Positions 50,564 to 60,144 of a stretch of 64,000 nucleotides of DNA are shown one piece after another. Origin of the DNA: JBKCUI01 sp052161605. GTDB lineage: Bacteria; Planctomycetota; Planctomycetia; Pirellulales; Pirellulaceae. The first letter of the stretch is position 1; each line of letters opens with the position of its first letter. The position numbers and the translations under genes are program-made. The DNA lies in the NCBI GenBank assembly GCA_052161605.1, contig CP197409.1. The stretch is one strand, 5' to 3'. Under the pieces are notes generated by a model. The model ran no database searches, was not told where the DNA came from, and saw only the letters and a list, made by a program, of their open reading frames with translations.

Positions 50564-51144
50564 TAGACGGCGAAGTTGCACTTCTCGAGGCGGTCCGCGA
50601 TACGATCCGGGGAAAGCTCCAGCTATCCGAATTCGAATGCGATTGCGAATACGACGAACAGATTCCCGCGATCGCAAAGGATCGTTACGTGGCGGTCATC
50701 CCAGCGGGATGCGATCCAGGGCCAAATCATCAGAGAGCTGAGGGAGTTCATGATTCGCTGCACGCGGTTCAAGTCTTGGTTCTGATTCGTTCCACCGCAG
50801 TTCCTCGAGATCGCAGGCGATCGATTTTCCTGAACCAATTGGATGGAATCAATAGGCTACTTACTCAAATTATCAAGGTCTTGGATTGGCAACTGGACCT
50901 GTTTTCCCTCACCAATCACTACATGGAGCAACAGGTACCAGGTGCCGATCCTTTTACGGAGCTGTTGAGACTAACCAGAGTCGACGCCAAGCCTCGCATG
51001 GTTTCGACCGAGACCTATGACGCGAGCAAAGTATCACTCAACGGAACCACTCCCTACACCGCGATGGCTCGATCGGCTTACTTTGGTCGATGCCGTCGCA
51101 TGCAACACGCCATACAAACTCCTCCGATTCACAGGTCCGAATGA
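50560..51144 (+). CDS. Tail completion-like protein
   Basis: 194 residues. The order after virion morphogenesis, and LHAVQVLVLIRSTAVPRDRR, fit phage tail terminator/completion proteins (gp37-like). No strong motif; assigned mostly by position. Overlaps both neighbours by ATGA. Confidence 0.55.
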   Translation: MIDGEVALLEAVRDTIRGKLQLSEFECDCEYDEQIPAIAKDRYVAVIPAGCDPGPNHQRAEGVHDSLHAVQVLVLIRSTAVPRDRRRSIFLNQLDGINRLLTQIIKVLDWQLDLFSLTNHYMEQQVPGADPFTELLRLTRVDAKPRMVSTETYDASKVSLNGTTPYTAMARSAYFGRCRRMQHAIQTPPIHRSE

Positions 51145-51569
51145 TCAAGCCAGTTCCTTTCAATCCCAATGCAAGTGGAGTCGTCATCCCCGATGAACGA
51201 TCGAGCAAACAAAAGCAGTTCGCGTTCTGCGCGAATCCTGAATGCGCGGAAAACGGCGAGGAGTTCGAATGGGAAATCGAACACTCCCTTTCGCCATGTC
51301 CGAAATGCGGCGCGTGCAAACCTCCGATGGTTGGCATTAAGGCGAAGGTTCATCTGATGATTCGCGATCGCATGGGACCGTTTGAGGGAGTGGGCGGCTT
51401 ACGGTACCGAATCGCTTGCGATACCAAATCAAAACGACAGGGGATCTCGACACTCACCAATCACGAGGTTGGTACGGACGATCGATCGGTCTGTAACTGT
51501 GTCGATTGCTTGATCGAAGCAAACAAAATCAACGCGCCTGCTCGCTCGGGCATCCAATTACACACCTAA
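51141..51569 (+). CDS. Zinc-ribbon phage protein
   Basis: 142 residues from ATG 51141 (ATGA overlap). FAFCANPECAENGEEF and LSPCPKCGACKPPMVG give two CxxC-type pairs, a zinc ribbon. The role in the tail region is unknown. Confidence 0.65.
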   Translation: MIKPVPFNPNASGVVIPDERSSKQKQFAFCANPECAENGEEFEWEIEHSLSPCPKCGACKPPMVGIKAKVHLMIRDRMGPFEGVGGLRYRIACDTKSKRQGISTLTNHEVGTDDRSVCNCVDCLIEANKINAPARSGIQLHT

Positions 51570-51590
51570 AGAGGGTAGGAGTTAACAATC

Positions 51591-52133
51591 ATGTCGTTCA
51601 TAGCAGGTTCTTATTTGCTGGTCTTCAATGGGAAAGTTTGTGGCCAAACGGAGAACGGAATCGAGTTTCGCCAAGAGATCTTCAAACGCTTGATAAGCGG
51701 CGATTGGTTTGGAGATGCTCCCCAAGAGGGAATCTATCGAGGGACCGGTTTAACGTCGATGGTAACGTTTCTCGAGGCGGATGCGGCGGCCATGCATGAC
51801 ATCATGCACCCATACCAAGGGGCAAACGCTGCAACGTCGCTTCATGGTGGCTTCGTAGGCCTGATGGATGTAAAGCATGGGATTGCACGTTCCTTGGTTG
51901 CAACGTCGCTTTTGACCGCTTCCGTGATCAACCAAAACGGAGTCTCGGGCAAGGCTTCCATCACACCTCTAACGCGCACACTTCCGAGAACGGTTGCAGC
52001 CGATGGTCAGCAAATCCGACAGGCCTTTAACAGCAATCTGCGAGACATCCCCGTAATGTTCCGTCACTATCCCTCCCAGTGGATCCAGGGCGAAACGTTC
52101 ACGTTGGGTGGCGAATTCGGAACGGAGACCTAA
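51591..52133 (+). CDS. Tail tube-like protein
   Basis: 180 residues. YLLVFNGKVCGQTENGIEFR at the start and beta-rich segments (YRGTGLTSMVTFLEADAAAM) fit the fold of phage tail tube proteins. It precedes a small protein and a tape-measure-like protein, the usual order. Assignment is by position and style. Confidence 0.6.
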   Translation: MSFIAGSYLLVFNGKVCGQTENGIEFRQEIFKRLISGDWFGDAPQEGIYRGTGLTSMVTFLEADAAAMHDIMHPYQGANAATSLHGGFVGLMDVKHGIARSLVATSLLTASVINQNGVSGKASITPLTRTLPRTVAADGQQIRQAFNSNLRDIPVMFRHYPSQWIQGETFTLGGEFGTET

Positions 52134-52136
52134 GCC

Positions 52137-52472
52137 ATGGAATCGGTTCCCGTTCTGAAGCTCGACAACGGAAAGCGAGCTTTTGAGGTCCAGACTTCGA
52201 AGGGAGTATTCCGTTGGGAGTATGACATCCTGACGGTCAAGTTGACGGCTGAAGATCTCGAAACGAAGTACGGACTTCGCAAGCTGGGTGATGATAAGGT
52301 TGTCAGTCCCACCCCAGATTTCTTGCAGTCCTTCGCGGCTAGTTTGCATGAACTTGGATTGCATAACTGCACGGTGGATGCAGCCTTTGCGGTCTACGAG
52401 ATCGTCAACACTCAGTTCGTGCAGTTATCCGCATCCGTCAATTCCCAAATCAACTCCATCTTAGCCACATAG
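52137..52472 (+). CDS. Tail assembly chaperone-like protein
   Basis: 111 residues, 3 bases after the tube gene. FEVQTSKGVFRWEYDILTVK and a helical end. The place between tube and tape measure suggests an assembly chaperone; no slippery frameshift site was identified. Confidence 0.5.
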   Translation: MESVPVLKLDNGKRAFEVQTSKGVFRWEYDILTVKLTAEDLETKYGLRKLGDDKVVSPTPDFLQSFAASLHELGLHNCTVDAAFAVYEIVNTQFVQLSASVNSQINSILAT

Positions 52473-52482
52473 AGGTGGATCC

Positions 52483-53814
52483 ATGGCCGCTGAAATGGTC
52501 ATTCGATTGGTCGATGGATCTTCGGATACATCGTCAAGTCTATCGCCAGCCAATCAACTCCCGACCGCTCACAATCCCGATATTCCAACGGTGGCTAGCT
52601 CACGCGTTGCGCGTTCGACGCAATCGCTAGCCACTGTTGAAACCGACCCACGAAAAGTAGATTCTGCTTCGGTCAAGCCGGGTGAAGTGGCTTCGGAGGC
52701 TCGCACCTCGGAAGCGATTACGATTGATTCGATGGAGGAATTTACACGCCGCCTCGAGATCGCGATCCAGGAATGGGGAAAGCGAGCCAAGCCGGACGAA
52801 AAGCAACCAGGCGCACAGAATTCGACGCAGACCAGATCCGCCACCGAGCAGATCCTCGACGCAATCGAACAACGTTTACCGAAACGGGCTCAATCTGTGT
52901 TCCAACGAGTTCGTCGATCGAAGGTTTGGCAGAATCCAACCGTGCGCAGAATGGCTGCACGCGCGAAATCGTCTGTTACTGCGATCGCTCGCAAGGTGGG
53001 CAACAGTAAGTTTGCGAAACGATTGGCAGCAAGCAAGATCGGGCAGGCGGTCAAATCACGAGGAGGGGCTTGGCTAACTCAAACTGCAAGCGCTCTGGGA
53101 TTGAGGGGAGCGGCATCAGGGGCAGCTAGCGCAGGCGCAGCCGGTTCGGCTGGGGCATCTGCGGGAGCTGGAGCCGGAGGGGCGGCGGCGGGGGCTGGGG
53201 GAGCGGCCGTGGCGGGAGTGGCTGCGGTCGCTGCTCCCGTTGCGGTAACGGTGGCGGCATTCGTCGCACTGGTCGGTGCCACCTACGCGTTACATCGGAG
53301 GTTCAAAACCGTTGCTGATGAGTTAGAGGGATTCTCTGGTCAGATCTCAGCAGCTCGAGCGAGAGCACAAGCCAACACGACTATCAACATGGTCGATCGT
53401 GCTCGAGCGATCGGTCCCCAACTCGGACGGCTAGAAAATGCCAATACGCGATTTCAAGATAGTACAGAAAAGCTGTGGACGCAGATTCTTCAGGTACTCA
53501 TCAAGGCTGAGCCTGCTCTGACGAAAATCGTCGACGGCATGTCAGTAGGAATAGATATGGGAGCTCAGGCTGTTGCAGCGTTAGGGCTCATCAAGGCAGC
53601 TCTGACCAAGGATTTGACTGACGATTTTGCAGCAGCACAGAATTTCTTGATTGCAACGACTAAGGTTCAGCAGTCGATGCGAGATTTCGCAGGCCTGCCA
53701 CCTCTTCACGGGAACAACAATCCGTTTGATCAGCAACTGGCGGCATTCTTGCAGCAAAACTTTCCTAACATGCCACCTCCGAATCCACCCCCGATGGGCG
53801 GAGGAATGCCCTGA
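52483..53814 (+). CDS. Short tape-measure-like protein
   Basis: 443 residues. After a polar N-terminus and a basic helical part, residues about 205-270 are a Gly/Ala run with membrane-like segment (AGVAAVAAPVAVTVAAFVAL), then helices (FKTVADELEGFSGQISAARA) and a Pro-rich tail. Such a hydrophobic core and helical layout is typical of tape measure proteins, but 443 residues is short. The next gene overlaps (TGATG). Confidence 0.6.
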   Translation: MAAEMVIRLVDGSSDTSSSLSPANQLPTAHNPDIPTVASSRVARSTQSLATVETDPRKVDSASVKPGEVASEARTSEAITIDSMEEFTRRLEIAIQEWGKRAKPDEKQPGAQNSTQTRSATEQILDAIEQRLPKRAQSVFQRVRRSKVWQNPTVRRMAARAKSSVTAIARKVGNSKFAKRLAASKIGQAVKSRGGAWLTQTASALGLRGAASGAASAGAAGSAGASAGAGAGGAAAGAGGAAVAGVAAVAAPVAVTVAAFVALVGATYALHRRFKTVADELEGFSGQISAARARAQANTTINMVDRARAIGPQLGRLENANTRFQDSTEKLWTQILQVLIKAEPALTKIVDGMSVGIDMGAQAVAALGLIKAALTKDLTDDFAAAQNFLIATTKVQQSMRDFAGLPPLHGNNNPFDQQLAAFLQQNFPNMPPPNPPPMGGGMP

Positions 53815-55556
53815 TGCCTAACGCTGCCATCATTTATAACGATTATGAATTCAACGAGCTGACTTCGTACGAGGTTACCGAACGCTACGAGTACGACGAG
53901 GCGGAAACCACCGTTGTTGGCACGACTTTTCAGATTCGTGCTAAGACATTCATCGCGGCAGAACCTTCGTCACCTGGAAACGTGCACACCGATAGCAGTT
54001 TCTATGCTGGGCCAGTGATGCACCCCATTCGGCAAAAGCTTTCCAAACCTGGGAAGCAACTAATTTTCAAGCATGATGGATTCGGACCGACTCCCAGCTA
54101 CATCGATATCAACAGCCCTTCCTCGGGCTCACCCCTAAAGGACATCTCGGGAGGTCCCAAGCCTCGGGTTCTGCAATGGCTTCCCGTCGGGAACACGGCA
54201 TCTGCAGAAGTGGTCTGGGAATGCGAAACGACGATTCCCGTATGCGATGGAGTAACGACACCGAGAGTCACGGGCGTAAAGACCTTTAACTATTCGATTC
54301 AATACGATATCGACGCGAGCGGCTACACAACCCGCAGAATCACGGGTTACATCGAAATTACGATGACTCGCAACAATCGGCAGATTCCCGATAGCGTTGA
54401 TGATTACCGGGGCTATGTCCGATTCCAAAAGCCTCAAAACTTTTTGCGAGAGATCTCTTGGAGCGTTTCCACCAACAAACGAAGAGCGGACTTCGTGATC
54501 GTGGATACCGAGAAGCGAACGGCCAACCCGTTTCCACCCAATGTGATTGATATTCAGGCCAAACATCGGGTGGGAATCACGCGTCGCAACATGTCCACAT
54601 CATCAAACACCATCTCCGCGCAAATAACCCTAAGTCCGCTCGTTCCTCGCGTGACAGCTTGGTACATCTTTCGGTCGATTGTGGATTCTAGACTGGCATA
54701 TGTGAACTCGACGGGTTTCCTAACCTTGAACGAGAGTCTTGACGTAGAAGAAGACTTATTCAGCAATCAGTTTTCCTTCAATCTACGTTACACAACTTAC
54801 GGATCAGGGAATGTGAACATCGTTTCCTTAATGGGATTTTCCGGTCTGTTTCAACCGCTCGGGTTTAACTGGCCGGATTGGCATGATTCGATTCGCGTGT
54901 TAGGTCCGTTTCAGAATTTGAACGAGGACTATGGTATCGCGGCGTTAAAGCACAACCATGAAGACGATCGGATCGTTGATCTTTGCGACGATGGTAACCC
55001 TCGGAATCATTCGGGACAATCGAATACGCTTTTCAACACGCCTACCGCACTATCACCGTTCTACAACGCTTGCCCTTTACCTCAGAACAGTTGGGTGCAT
55101 TTTGAGGCACACTTCAAATATCACGAGGAGGCGAAATCGAGCGCGTCGGTCACCTTGGGACCAAACGGATTGAGTTACGCGACGTTTGATGCATCGAAAG
55201 AGGATGCAACCTTTGAAGCATCCGATGAGGCTGGCATTGAGCGATGGATTGAAAGCTACGCAGGTAGCATGATTATCTATTGGATTGGAGGGGCGGAGCG
55301 GGTTTTCTACAAGATCCCACCTCCCGGCAAAATTACGGTGGGCGATTTAACGTTGATCCCCGCTGGCAAGATGAAATTCCAGTCGCAACTAGTTGGTTAT
55401 CTGTTTGGCCAACCCCTCTATCGGGCGTTTTGGATCGTTCCTTATCGTCTCAAACAACGTCCTAGCAAGATTACTGGCTCGGATGCCCAAAAGCTCACGA
55501 ATGAGGAAGCGGAAGAAATCGTGGACGAAGAAGGAGAACCCGAGGATGACGAATGA
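53814..55556 (+). CDS. Large phage tail protein (hub/distal-tail type)
   Basis: 580 residues, beta-rich throughout. No family recognised. TNKRRADFVIVDTEKRTANP and a C-terminal acidic tail (EEIVDEEGEPEDDE). The location after the tape measure suggests a distal tail or hub component. ATGA overlap with the next gene. Confidence 0.65.
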   Translation: MPNAAIIYNDYEFNELTSYEVTERYEYDEAETTVVGTTFQIRAKTFIAAEPSSPGNVHTDSSFYAGPVMHPIRQKLSKPGKQLIFKHDGFGPTPSYIDINSPSSGSPLKDISGGPKPRVLQWLPVGNTASAEVVWECETTIPVCDGVTTPRVTGVKTFNYSIQYDIDASGYTTRRITGYIEITMTRNNRQIPDSVDDYRGYVRFQKPQNFLREISWSVSTNKRRADFVIVDTEKRTANPFPPNVIDIQAKHRVGITRRNMSTSSNTISAQITLSPLVPRVTAWYIFRSIVDSRLAYVNSTGFLTLNESLDVEEDLFSNQFSFNLRYTTYGSGNVNIVSLMGFSGLFQPLGFNWPDWHDSIRVLGPFQNLNEDYGIAALKHNHEDDRIVDLCDDGNPRNHSGQSNTLFNTPTALSPFYNACPLPQNSWVHFEAHFKYHEEAKSSASVTLGPNGLSYATFDASKEDATFEASDEAGIERWIESYAGSMIIYWIGGAERVFYKIPPPGKITVGDLTLIPAGKMKFQSQLVGYLFGQPLYRAFWIVPYRLKQRPSKITGSDAQKLTNEEAEEIVDEEGEPEDDE

Positions 55557-56032
55557 AGCTTCATATTGATGACAATGAGATCAAGCTGGACGTTCTGAAG
55601 GCAGAGGAAACCAGGGATAAGCTGCGAACGCTCATGCTCAAAGGGCAGTGGCTCCTATTCGATCCGCAAACACTCTCCACATTTGCGAAATCGGTCGGAG
55701 TTCAAACGGTAAGCGAAGCGTGGCAGGTTTGGACTTTCCTTGATGCCTGGTTAGACCAGATCGCCCAAAGGAACCGCATTCGAGCGGATATCGCGTATTG
55801 GTTTGGAATCAATGCATTCGAATTGAGCGATGAACAAATCATAGCATTGCGAGAAAACCTTCCTCGAGTCAGGGCACAAAAGACTATTGAGGATGGCAAG
55901 TACGATCCGACCGATTTTGAGCGAGTCTACCAGTTGTTCCTTCAGGCCTTCGACGATGAGAACCTAGCCAGGAAGCGACAAACGGAATCCTTTAAGCTGT
56001 ATCTGCAAAAGGCATCTAAGAATCCAAAATAG
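55553..56032 (+). CDS. Small helical phage protein
   Basis: 159 residues. WQVWTFLDAWLDQIAQRNRI and an acidic/basic helix at the C-terminus. Overlaps the previous gene (ATGA) and precedes the portal. No family recognised. Confidence 0.6.
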   Translation: MKLHIDDNEIKLDVLKAEETRDKLRTLMLKGQWLLFDPQTLSTFAKSVGVQTVSEAWQVWTFLDAWLDQIAQRNRIRADIAYWFGINAFELSDEQIIALRENLPRVRAQKTIEDGKYDPTDFERVYQLFLQAFDDENLARKRQTESFKLYLQKASKNPK

Positions 56033-56090
56033 TTGATATATTGTCGGTTGCGAAACTGCGACGTTTGGTGATTCTCACGAGGAAGAACCG

Positions 56091-59000
56091 ATGTTGCAAA
56101 AAATCAAATCTCTGTTCACAAGACGGCCAACTTCGGACCAACCTACCACACCGGTCACGAAAGGCTACCGGCCTATGGTGCGCTCGTGGTTTCAACAACC
56201 ACGAGATCTTCCGCCATTCAGTTTCGATACCATCTATTCGATGCTCTTGGATCCGCAGGTTCGCCTATGTCTGGCGATGCGACAGGCACCTATCCACAAC
56301 GTGCAGCTTGCCTACCAAAAGGGATTCGATTCCAACGGAAAGCCAATTTGGATCAATGGAGTAAAAGCCAGAAACCCCGCTGTAGCCGCTTGGGTGCAAC
56401 GACAGGTACAAACAATCTGGACCAACTATCTACCCGAAATCCTCAAAGCGCAGACGTGGGGCTGGAGCGCCGGAGAGGTCACGCTAAGACTGTCTGAGCA
56501 CAATCTTATTGAGATCGATCGACTGCTACCGAGACACGCTTCCGATGTGTTGCTACTGAAGGATCATGGAGATCGCTACGGGATCCGAGTCAAGAGGATC
56601 GCGAACTGTGGCGAGGCGAACCTTCCTTTCCCCTATTGTTGGTTTCACACTTTTAATCCGGATGCTGGCGAAGACTACGGCACATCGGTCCTACTGGGAG
56701 CCTATTCACCTTGGGCCGATAAGTGGCTCGATGGGGCAGCACTCGATACGCGGCGTTTGTACATGCATAAGGACGCGTACGGGGGAATGAAAATCGGATA
56801 TCCGGAGGAATCGGTTTACATCGACGGGCATGATTCTCCAATCGCAGCTCGCGATCTCGCTATTCAGATCGCTGAACAACGCGCCGCAGGCGGAACGGTA
56901 ACCTACCCCACAACTAAGGATGGGATGGGCAATGCAAAATGGGAAATCCAGGACGCAACGGTTTCAAGCAATCCTGCTCACATTTTGCAGTTCCCCAAAG
57001 ATCTCGATGATGAGATCCGCATCGGCATGGAGATTCCCGACGATGTGATCAGCTCGGACGGTGTAGGCGGCTGGGCAGGAAAGCGGGTAACACTCGCGGC
57101 CTTTTATTCCGGCTTAGATTCGTGGGTCACGCAGATATTCCGTGATCTACGACTCACCTTAGAACCGCTCGTGATGCTTAACTGGGGCAAGGCACTGGAC
57201 TTCGATCTTTGCTTCAAGCCATTGGAATTGGTGGCGATGGAACAGCAATCGGGAGCGGGTGGATTCCAGCCAGGTCAACCACAGCCACAACAGCCAGGCC
57301 AACCCGGGAATGCTCCTATTCAAATTCCCTCTCGATTGATGAGTACGGTTCGCGTTGACGAACAGGACATCGATCCGAATCTATCTGCGGAGGCGATCGC
57401 GGAGATTCTGCAAAGCATCTTCGGTGATGATGCGGAGGCGATGTTTGAGAAGGCCTATGCGAAACCGGTCAAGCGGATGGGCACTTGGAACGCGATCGAT
57501 CACCCTCGTGGGCCAGATGGTCGATTCATCGAAAAGAACAGCCCCCAAGCGGTTGCGGCTGCTAAGGACAAGATCCAAACCGCCCTGCAGGGAGAGCGAA
57601 CCGAATCAGCACTGAGGGAGATTTCATCGCACCTTTCGATTCTAACAACCAAGCAGCTGCGAGAGCTCCAGCGAGAGAACAATATCAAAGCCGGAGGGGC
57701 CAAGCCGTCTCTTGTGGCCAAGATTGCCGAGCGATTGCATGGAAAGCCAGTCGAATCCAAGAAACGCGATGATGCGACTCCCAAGAATCCCGACAACCAA
57801 GACGTCTACACGGTTCCGGTTGACAGCCTGAAGGTCGATCCCAAACGATTCCAGTACAAGGTAAAGGGCGTTGACGATACGGGTGTAACGGCTGAGCTCA
57901 AGGGAGTAGGCAAATGGAATCCCGAACTAGCAGGTGCTCTTCTCGTTTGGCGAGATCCCGAAACCGGACAGGATTTCGTAGTAAACGGTCACCACCGACA
58001 CGAACTCGCGACGCGCCTAAACGCAGGCCAGATCAACGTTCGCTACATCCAGGCGGAATCTGCTCAGGAGGCACGCGCTCGAGGAGCCTTGGCAAATATC
58101 GCCGAGGGGCGTGGCTCTGCAATTGATGCGGCCAAGTATCTACGAGACTCAGGAAAAGACCTCGAGCACCTGAAGGAAGCCGGGATTTCGATGACCGGCA
58201 AGGTGGCAGCCGATGCGGCCATTTTGAAAGATCTGGCGGACAAGCCATTCCAGTTGGTCACCGAGGGGCGGCTCGACGAAGATAAAGCGATCGCTGTTGC
58301 GCGTCACTTAAAGGATCCGGAGTTCCAGCAAAAGCTTTTCAAAAAGCTGGAGGATCGGGAATCGAACGATCAACGCGAGTGGACCAATCGCGAGATCGAA
58401 ACCGCTGCTCGCAAGATGGCTTCTGCAGGATCGGTAACGCAGACAGGATTCGATCTGTTCGGAGCCTTTGAGGAAGAGCAATCCACGTTTGATCAGGAGG
58501 TAGAGCTCGAGGCTCACGTTTCTCGATTGCTGCAACAGGAGGCGAACGATTACCGGGCGGTCGCCAACAAACGACGCGCAGAGCGGGTTACCGATGCAGG
58601 GAACGTTCTTGCAGTCGACGAGAACGCGAGACGAGCCGATGCGGCGGAAAGTGCAGTATCAGATTTCGACCGTCAGTCGAGGATCCGTGGTTCCGTCAGC
58701 GAGGCGATTCAATCCCAAGCGGCGGCTCTTGCATCCGCCAAAACAAAGAAAGAACGGGACGCGATCAAGGAACAAACTCTTGGGGCGGTTCGGGCTTCTC
58801 TAGGGGTACAAAAGACCGGCGATCGAAACCTGGAGTCCGGATTAGTTTGGCAGGGGGACAAATGGAGCCGAGACGATCGAACGGGCGAGTTCGTGGAAAA
58901 AGCCACAATACGGAACGCTCAACGCAATTGGCCAGAACACAAAAAGGCTTACCTCAAGAACTATGGTCGAATTGGAAACGATGGGAAACTCGAGGGTGTT

Positions 59001-59729
59001 GTCTTAAACACGGACGACTGGAGAACGCAATTCCCTCAGTACCGTGGAACAAACGCCCATGAGGTTCACGAAGCGAGCGCGGAACTAAACAACCGACTCT
59101 ACAAAGAGGCTTTGAAGGAGACCAAAGGCAAAGGCAATGGTCGCATGTTGATCTTGGCTGGCGGTGGTGGATCCGGAAAGGGAACGGCGACCAAGAACCA
59201 CTTCGACGTTAAGGAGTACCCTCTCGTTCTCGATCAGGCTTCCGCAAGCTATCCAAAACTCGAAAAGAAGCTCGACGAGGCAATATCCTCCGGCTTCACT
59301 CCACAACATGTGTTCATTGATCGCGGAGTCTCGGGTGCAATGGGTGGTGTGATTGGGAGGGCGATGAACGCATTGAAACGCGGGGATATGCCGAGAACGG
59401 TTCCCCTATCGATTGCAATGGAAGCGAACATCGAATCAAGAAAAGCAACTTTAGAATTGTTGAAAAGAAGAAAGGATATTGACACATCGGTAATCGATAA
59501 TACAAGTGATAGAGGCGAGACACGACTGATCAAAGATAGAGATGAAGCGATCAAGTATCTTGAAGCTCGCATTGAAGAAGAGGATCGCAAATTAGGCGAA
59601 TTCAAGACCACAATGGAGCTCGATCTGGCCAATAAGCTTAGGTCTGGTGAAATACCGGATGATGTAGCGATTGGGCTCATGGGGCAACAATGGGTCGATA
59701 AAACAAAGGGCACAAGCGATGGAACTTAA
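56091..59729 (+). CDS. Portal (Mu gp29/DUF935-like) fused to SAP-like, ParB-like and zeta-toxin-like kinase domains
   Basis: 1212 residues in one unbroken frame. Residues 1-430 are a DUF935/Mu gp29-type portal (FDTIYSMLLDPQVRLCLAMR, AHILQFPKDLDDEIRIGMEI). RGPDGRFIEKNSP near 470-483 begins the linker. A SAP-like helix (LTTKQLRELQRENNIKAGGA) is near 519-540. A ParB/DdrB-like domain lies at about 571-690 (VPVDSLKVDPKRF, VVNGHHRHELATRL, RGALANIAEGRGSAIDAAKY). The C-terminal kinase has a P-loop LAGGGGSGKGT near 1021-1031 and a zeta-like TVPLSIAMEANIESRKATLE segment. This looks like a polyvalent protein carried by the portal. The next gene starts within its last codons. Confidence 0.85.
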   Translation: MLQKIKSLFTRRPTSDQPTTPVTKGYRPMVRSWFQQPRDLPPFSFDTIYSMLLDPQVRLCLAMRQAPIHNVQLAYQKGFDSNGKPIWINGVKARNPAVAAWVQRQVQTIWTNYLPEILKAQTWGWSAGEVTLRLSEHNLIEIDRLLPRHASDVLLLKDHGDRYGIRVKRIANCGEANLPFPYCWFHTFNPDAGEDYGTSVLLGAYSPWADKWLDGAALDTRRLYMHKDAYGGMKIGYPEESVYIDGHDSPIAARDLAIQIAEQRAAGGTVTYPTTKDGMGNAKWEIQDATVSSNPAHILQFPKDLDDEIRIGMEIPDDVISSDGVGGWAGKRVTLAAFYSGLDSWVTQIFRDLRLTLEPLVMLNWGKALDFDLCFKPLELVAMEQQSGAGGFQPGQPQPQQPGQPGNAPIQIPSRLMSTVRVDEQDIDPNLSAEAIAEILQSIFGDDAEAMFEKAYAKPVKRMGTWNAIDHPRGPDGRFIEKNSPQAVAAAKDKIQTALQGERTESALREISSHLSILTTKQLRELQRENNIKAGGAKPSLVAKIAERLHGKPVESKKRDDATPKNPDNQDVYTVPVDSLKVDPKRFQYKVKGVDDTGVTAELKGVGKWNPELAGALLVWRDPETGQDFVVNGHHRHELATRLNAGQINVRYIQAESAQEARARGALANIAEGRGSAIDAAKYLRDSGKDLEHLKEAGISMTGKVAADAAILKDLADKPFQLVTEGRLDEDKAIAVARHLKDPEFQQKLFKKLEDRESNDQREWTNREIETAARKMASAGSVTQTGFDLFGAFEEEQSTFDQEVELEAHVSRLLQQEANDYRAVANKRRAERVTDAGNVLAVDENARRADAAESAVSDFDRQSRIRGSVSEAIQSQAAALASAKTKKERDAIKEQTLGAVRASLGVQKTGDRNLESGLVWQGDKWSRDDRTGEFVEKATIRNAQRNWPEHKKAYLKNYGRIGNDGKLEGVVLNTDDWRTQFPQYRGTNAHEVHEASAELNNRLYKEALKETKGKGNGRMLILAGGGGSGKGTATKNHFDVKEYPLVLDQASASYPKLEKKLDEAISSGFTPQHVFIDRGVSGAMGGVIGRAMNALKRGDMPRTVPLSIAMEANIESRKATLELLKRRKDIDTSVIDNTSDRGETRLIKDRDEAIKYLEARIEEEDRKLGEFKTTMELDLANKLRSGEIPDDVAIGLMGQQWVDKTKGTSDGT

Positions 59730-60144
59730 ACTTGCGGACAGCAACCGTTTTCCACTCACAACTCAAGTCGGGCTTTCTGAAGAGGATCAAGCTCTGATTG
59801 ATTCAATCAATCTCGATCAACTACGCGAGATGATCGAACTCGAAGAACCGATGACCGAGCGTCAAAAAGGGCGTTTGGCAGAGCTTGAGGAAAAACATGC
59901 GCTAAGAATGGAGGCAGCAAAAAAAGCTGGCGTTCGATTTACGGGCGATCCTGCGCCGGAAGTTAAAGAGGAGGAGATTGAACAAGAGGAAGCTCCCGAG
60001 GAAACAAAACCACAGGAGGAGGTCTACCGTGGTGATCCGCAATTCCGATTAACGGACGAACAAGCGGCCAGGGTAGCCAAGGGGCACCGTGAAATGATGG
60101 CGATGCCAAATAAACCTCCGATCGATTTGACAAAGGATGATTAA
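59719..60144 (+). CDS. Small acidic phage protein, possible partner of the kinase domain
   Basis: 141 residues from ATG 59719, overlapping the fusion gene by 11 bases. Helical (INLDQLREMIELEEPMTERQ) with a Glu/Pro-rich middle (EVKEEEIEQEEAPEETKPQE) and a conserved-looking tail. It is in the place of an antitoxin after a zeta-like toxin domain, but I see no epsilon signature; scaffold or virion accessory roles are alternatives. The stop overlaps the MuF start (TAATG). Confidence 0.6.
   Translation: MELKLADSNRFPLTTQVGLSEEDQALIDSINLDQLREMIELEEPMTERQKGRLAELEEKHALRMEAAKKAGVRFTGDPAPEVKEEEIEQEEAPEETKPQEEVYRGDPQFRLTDEQAARVAKGHREMMAMPNKPPIDLTKDD

Noticed and set aside
53079..53282. Leftward Ala/Pro-rich frame
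   Set aside because: Antisense echo of the Gly/Ala-rich tape measure segment.
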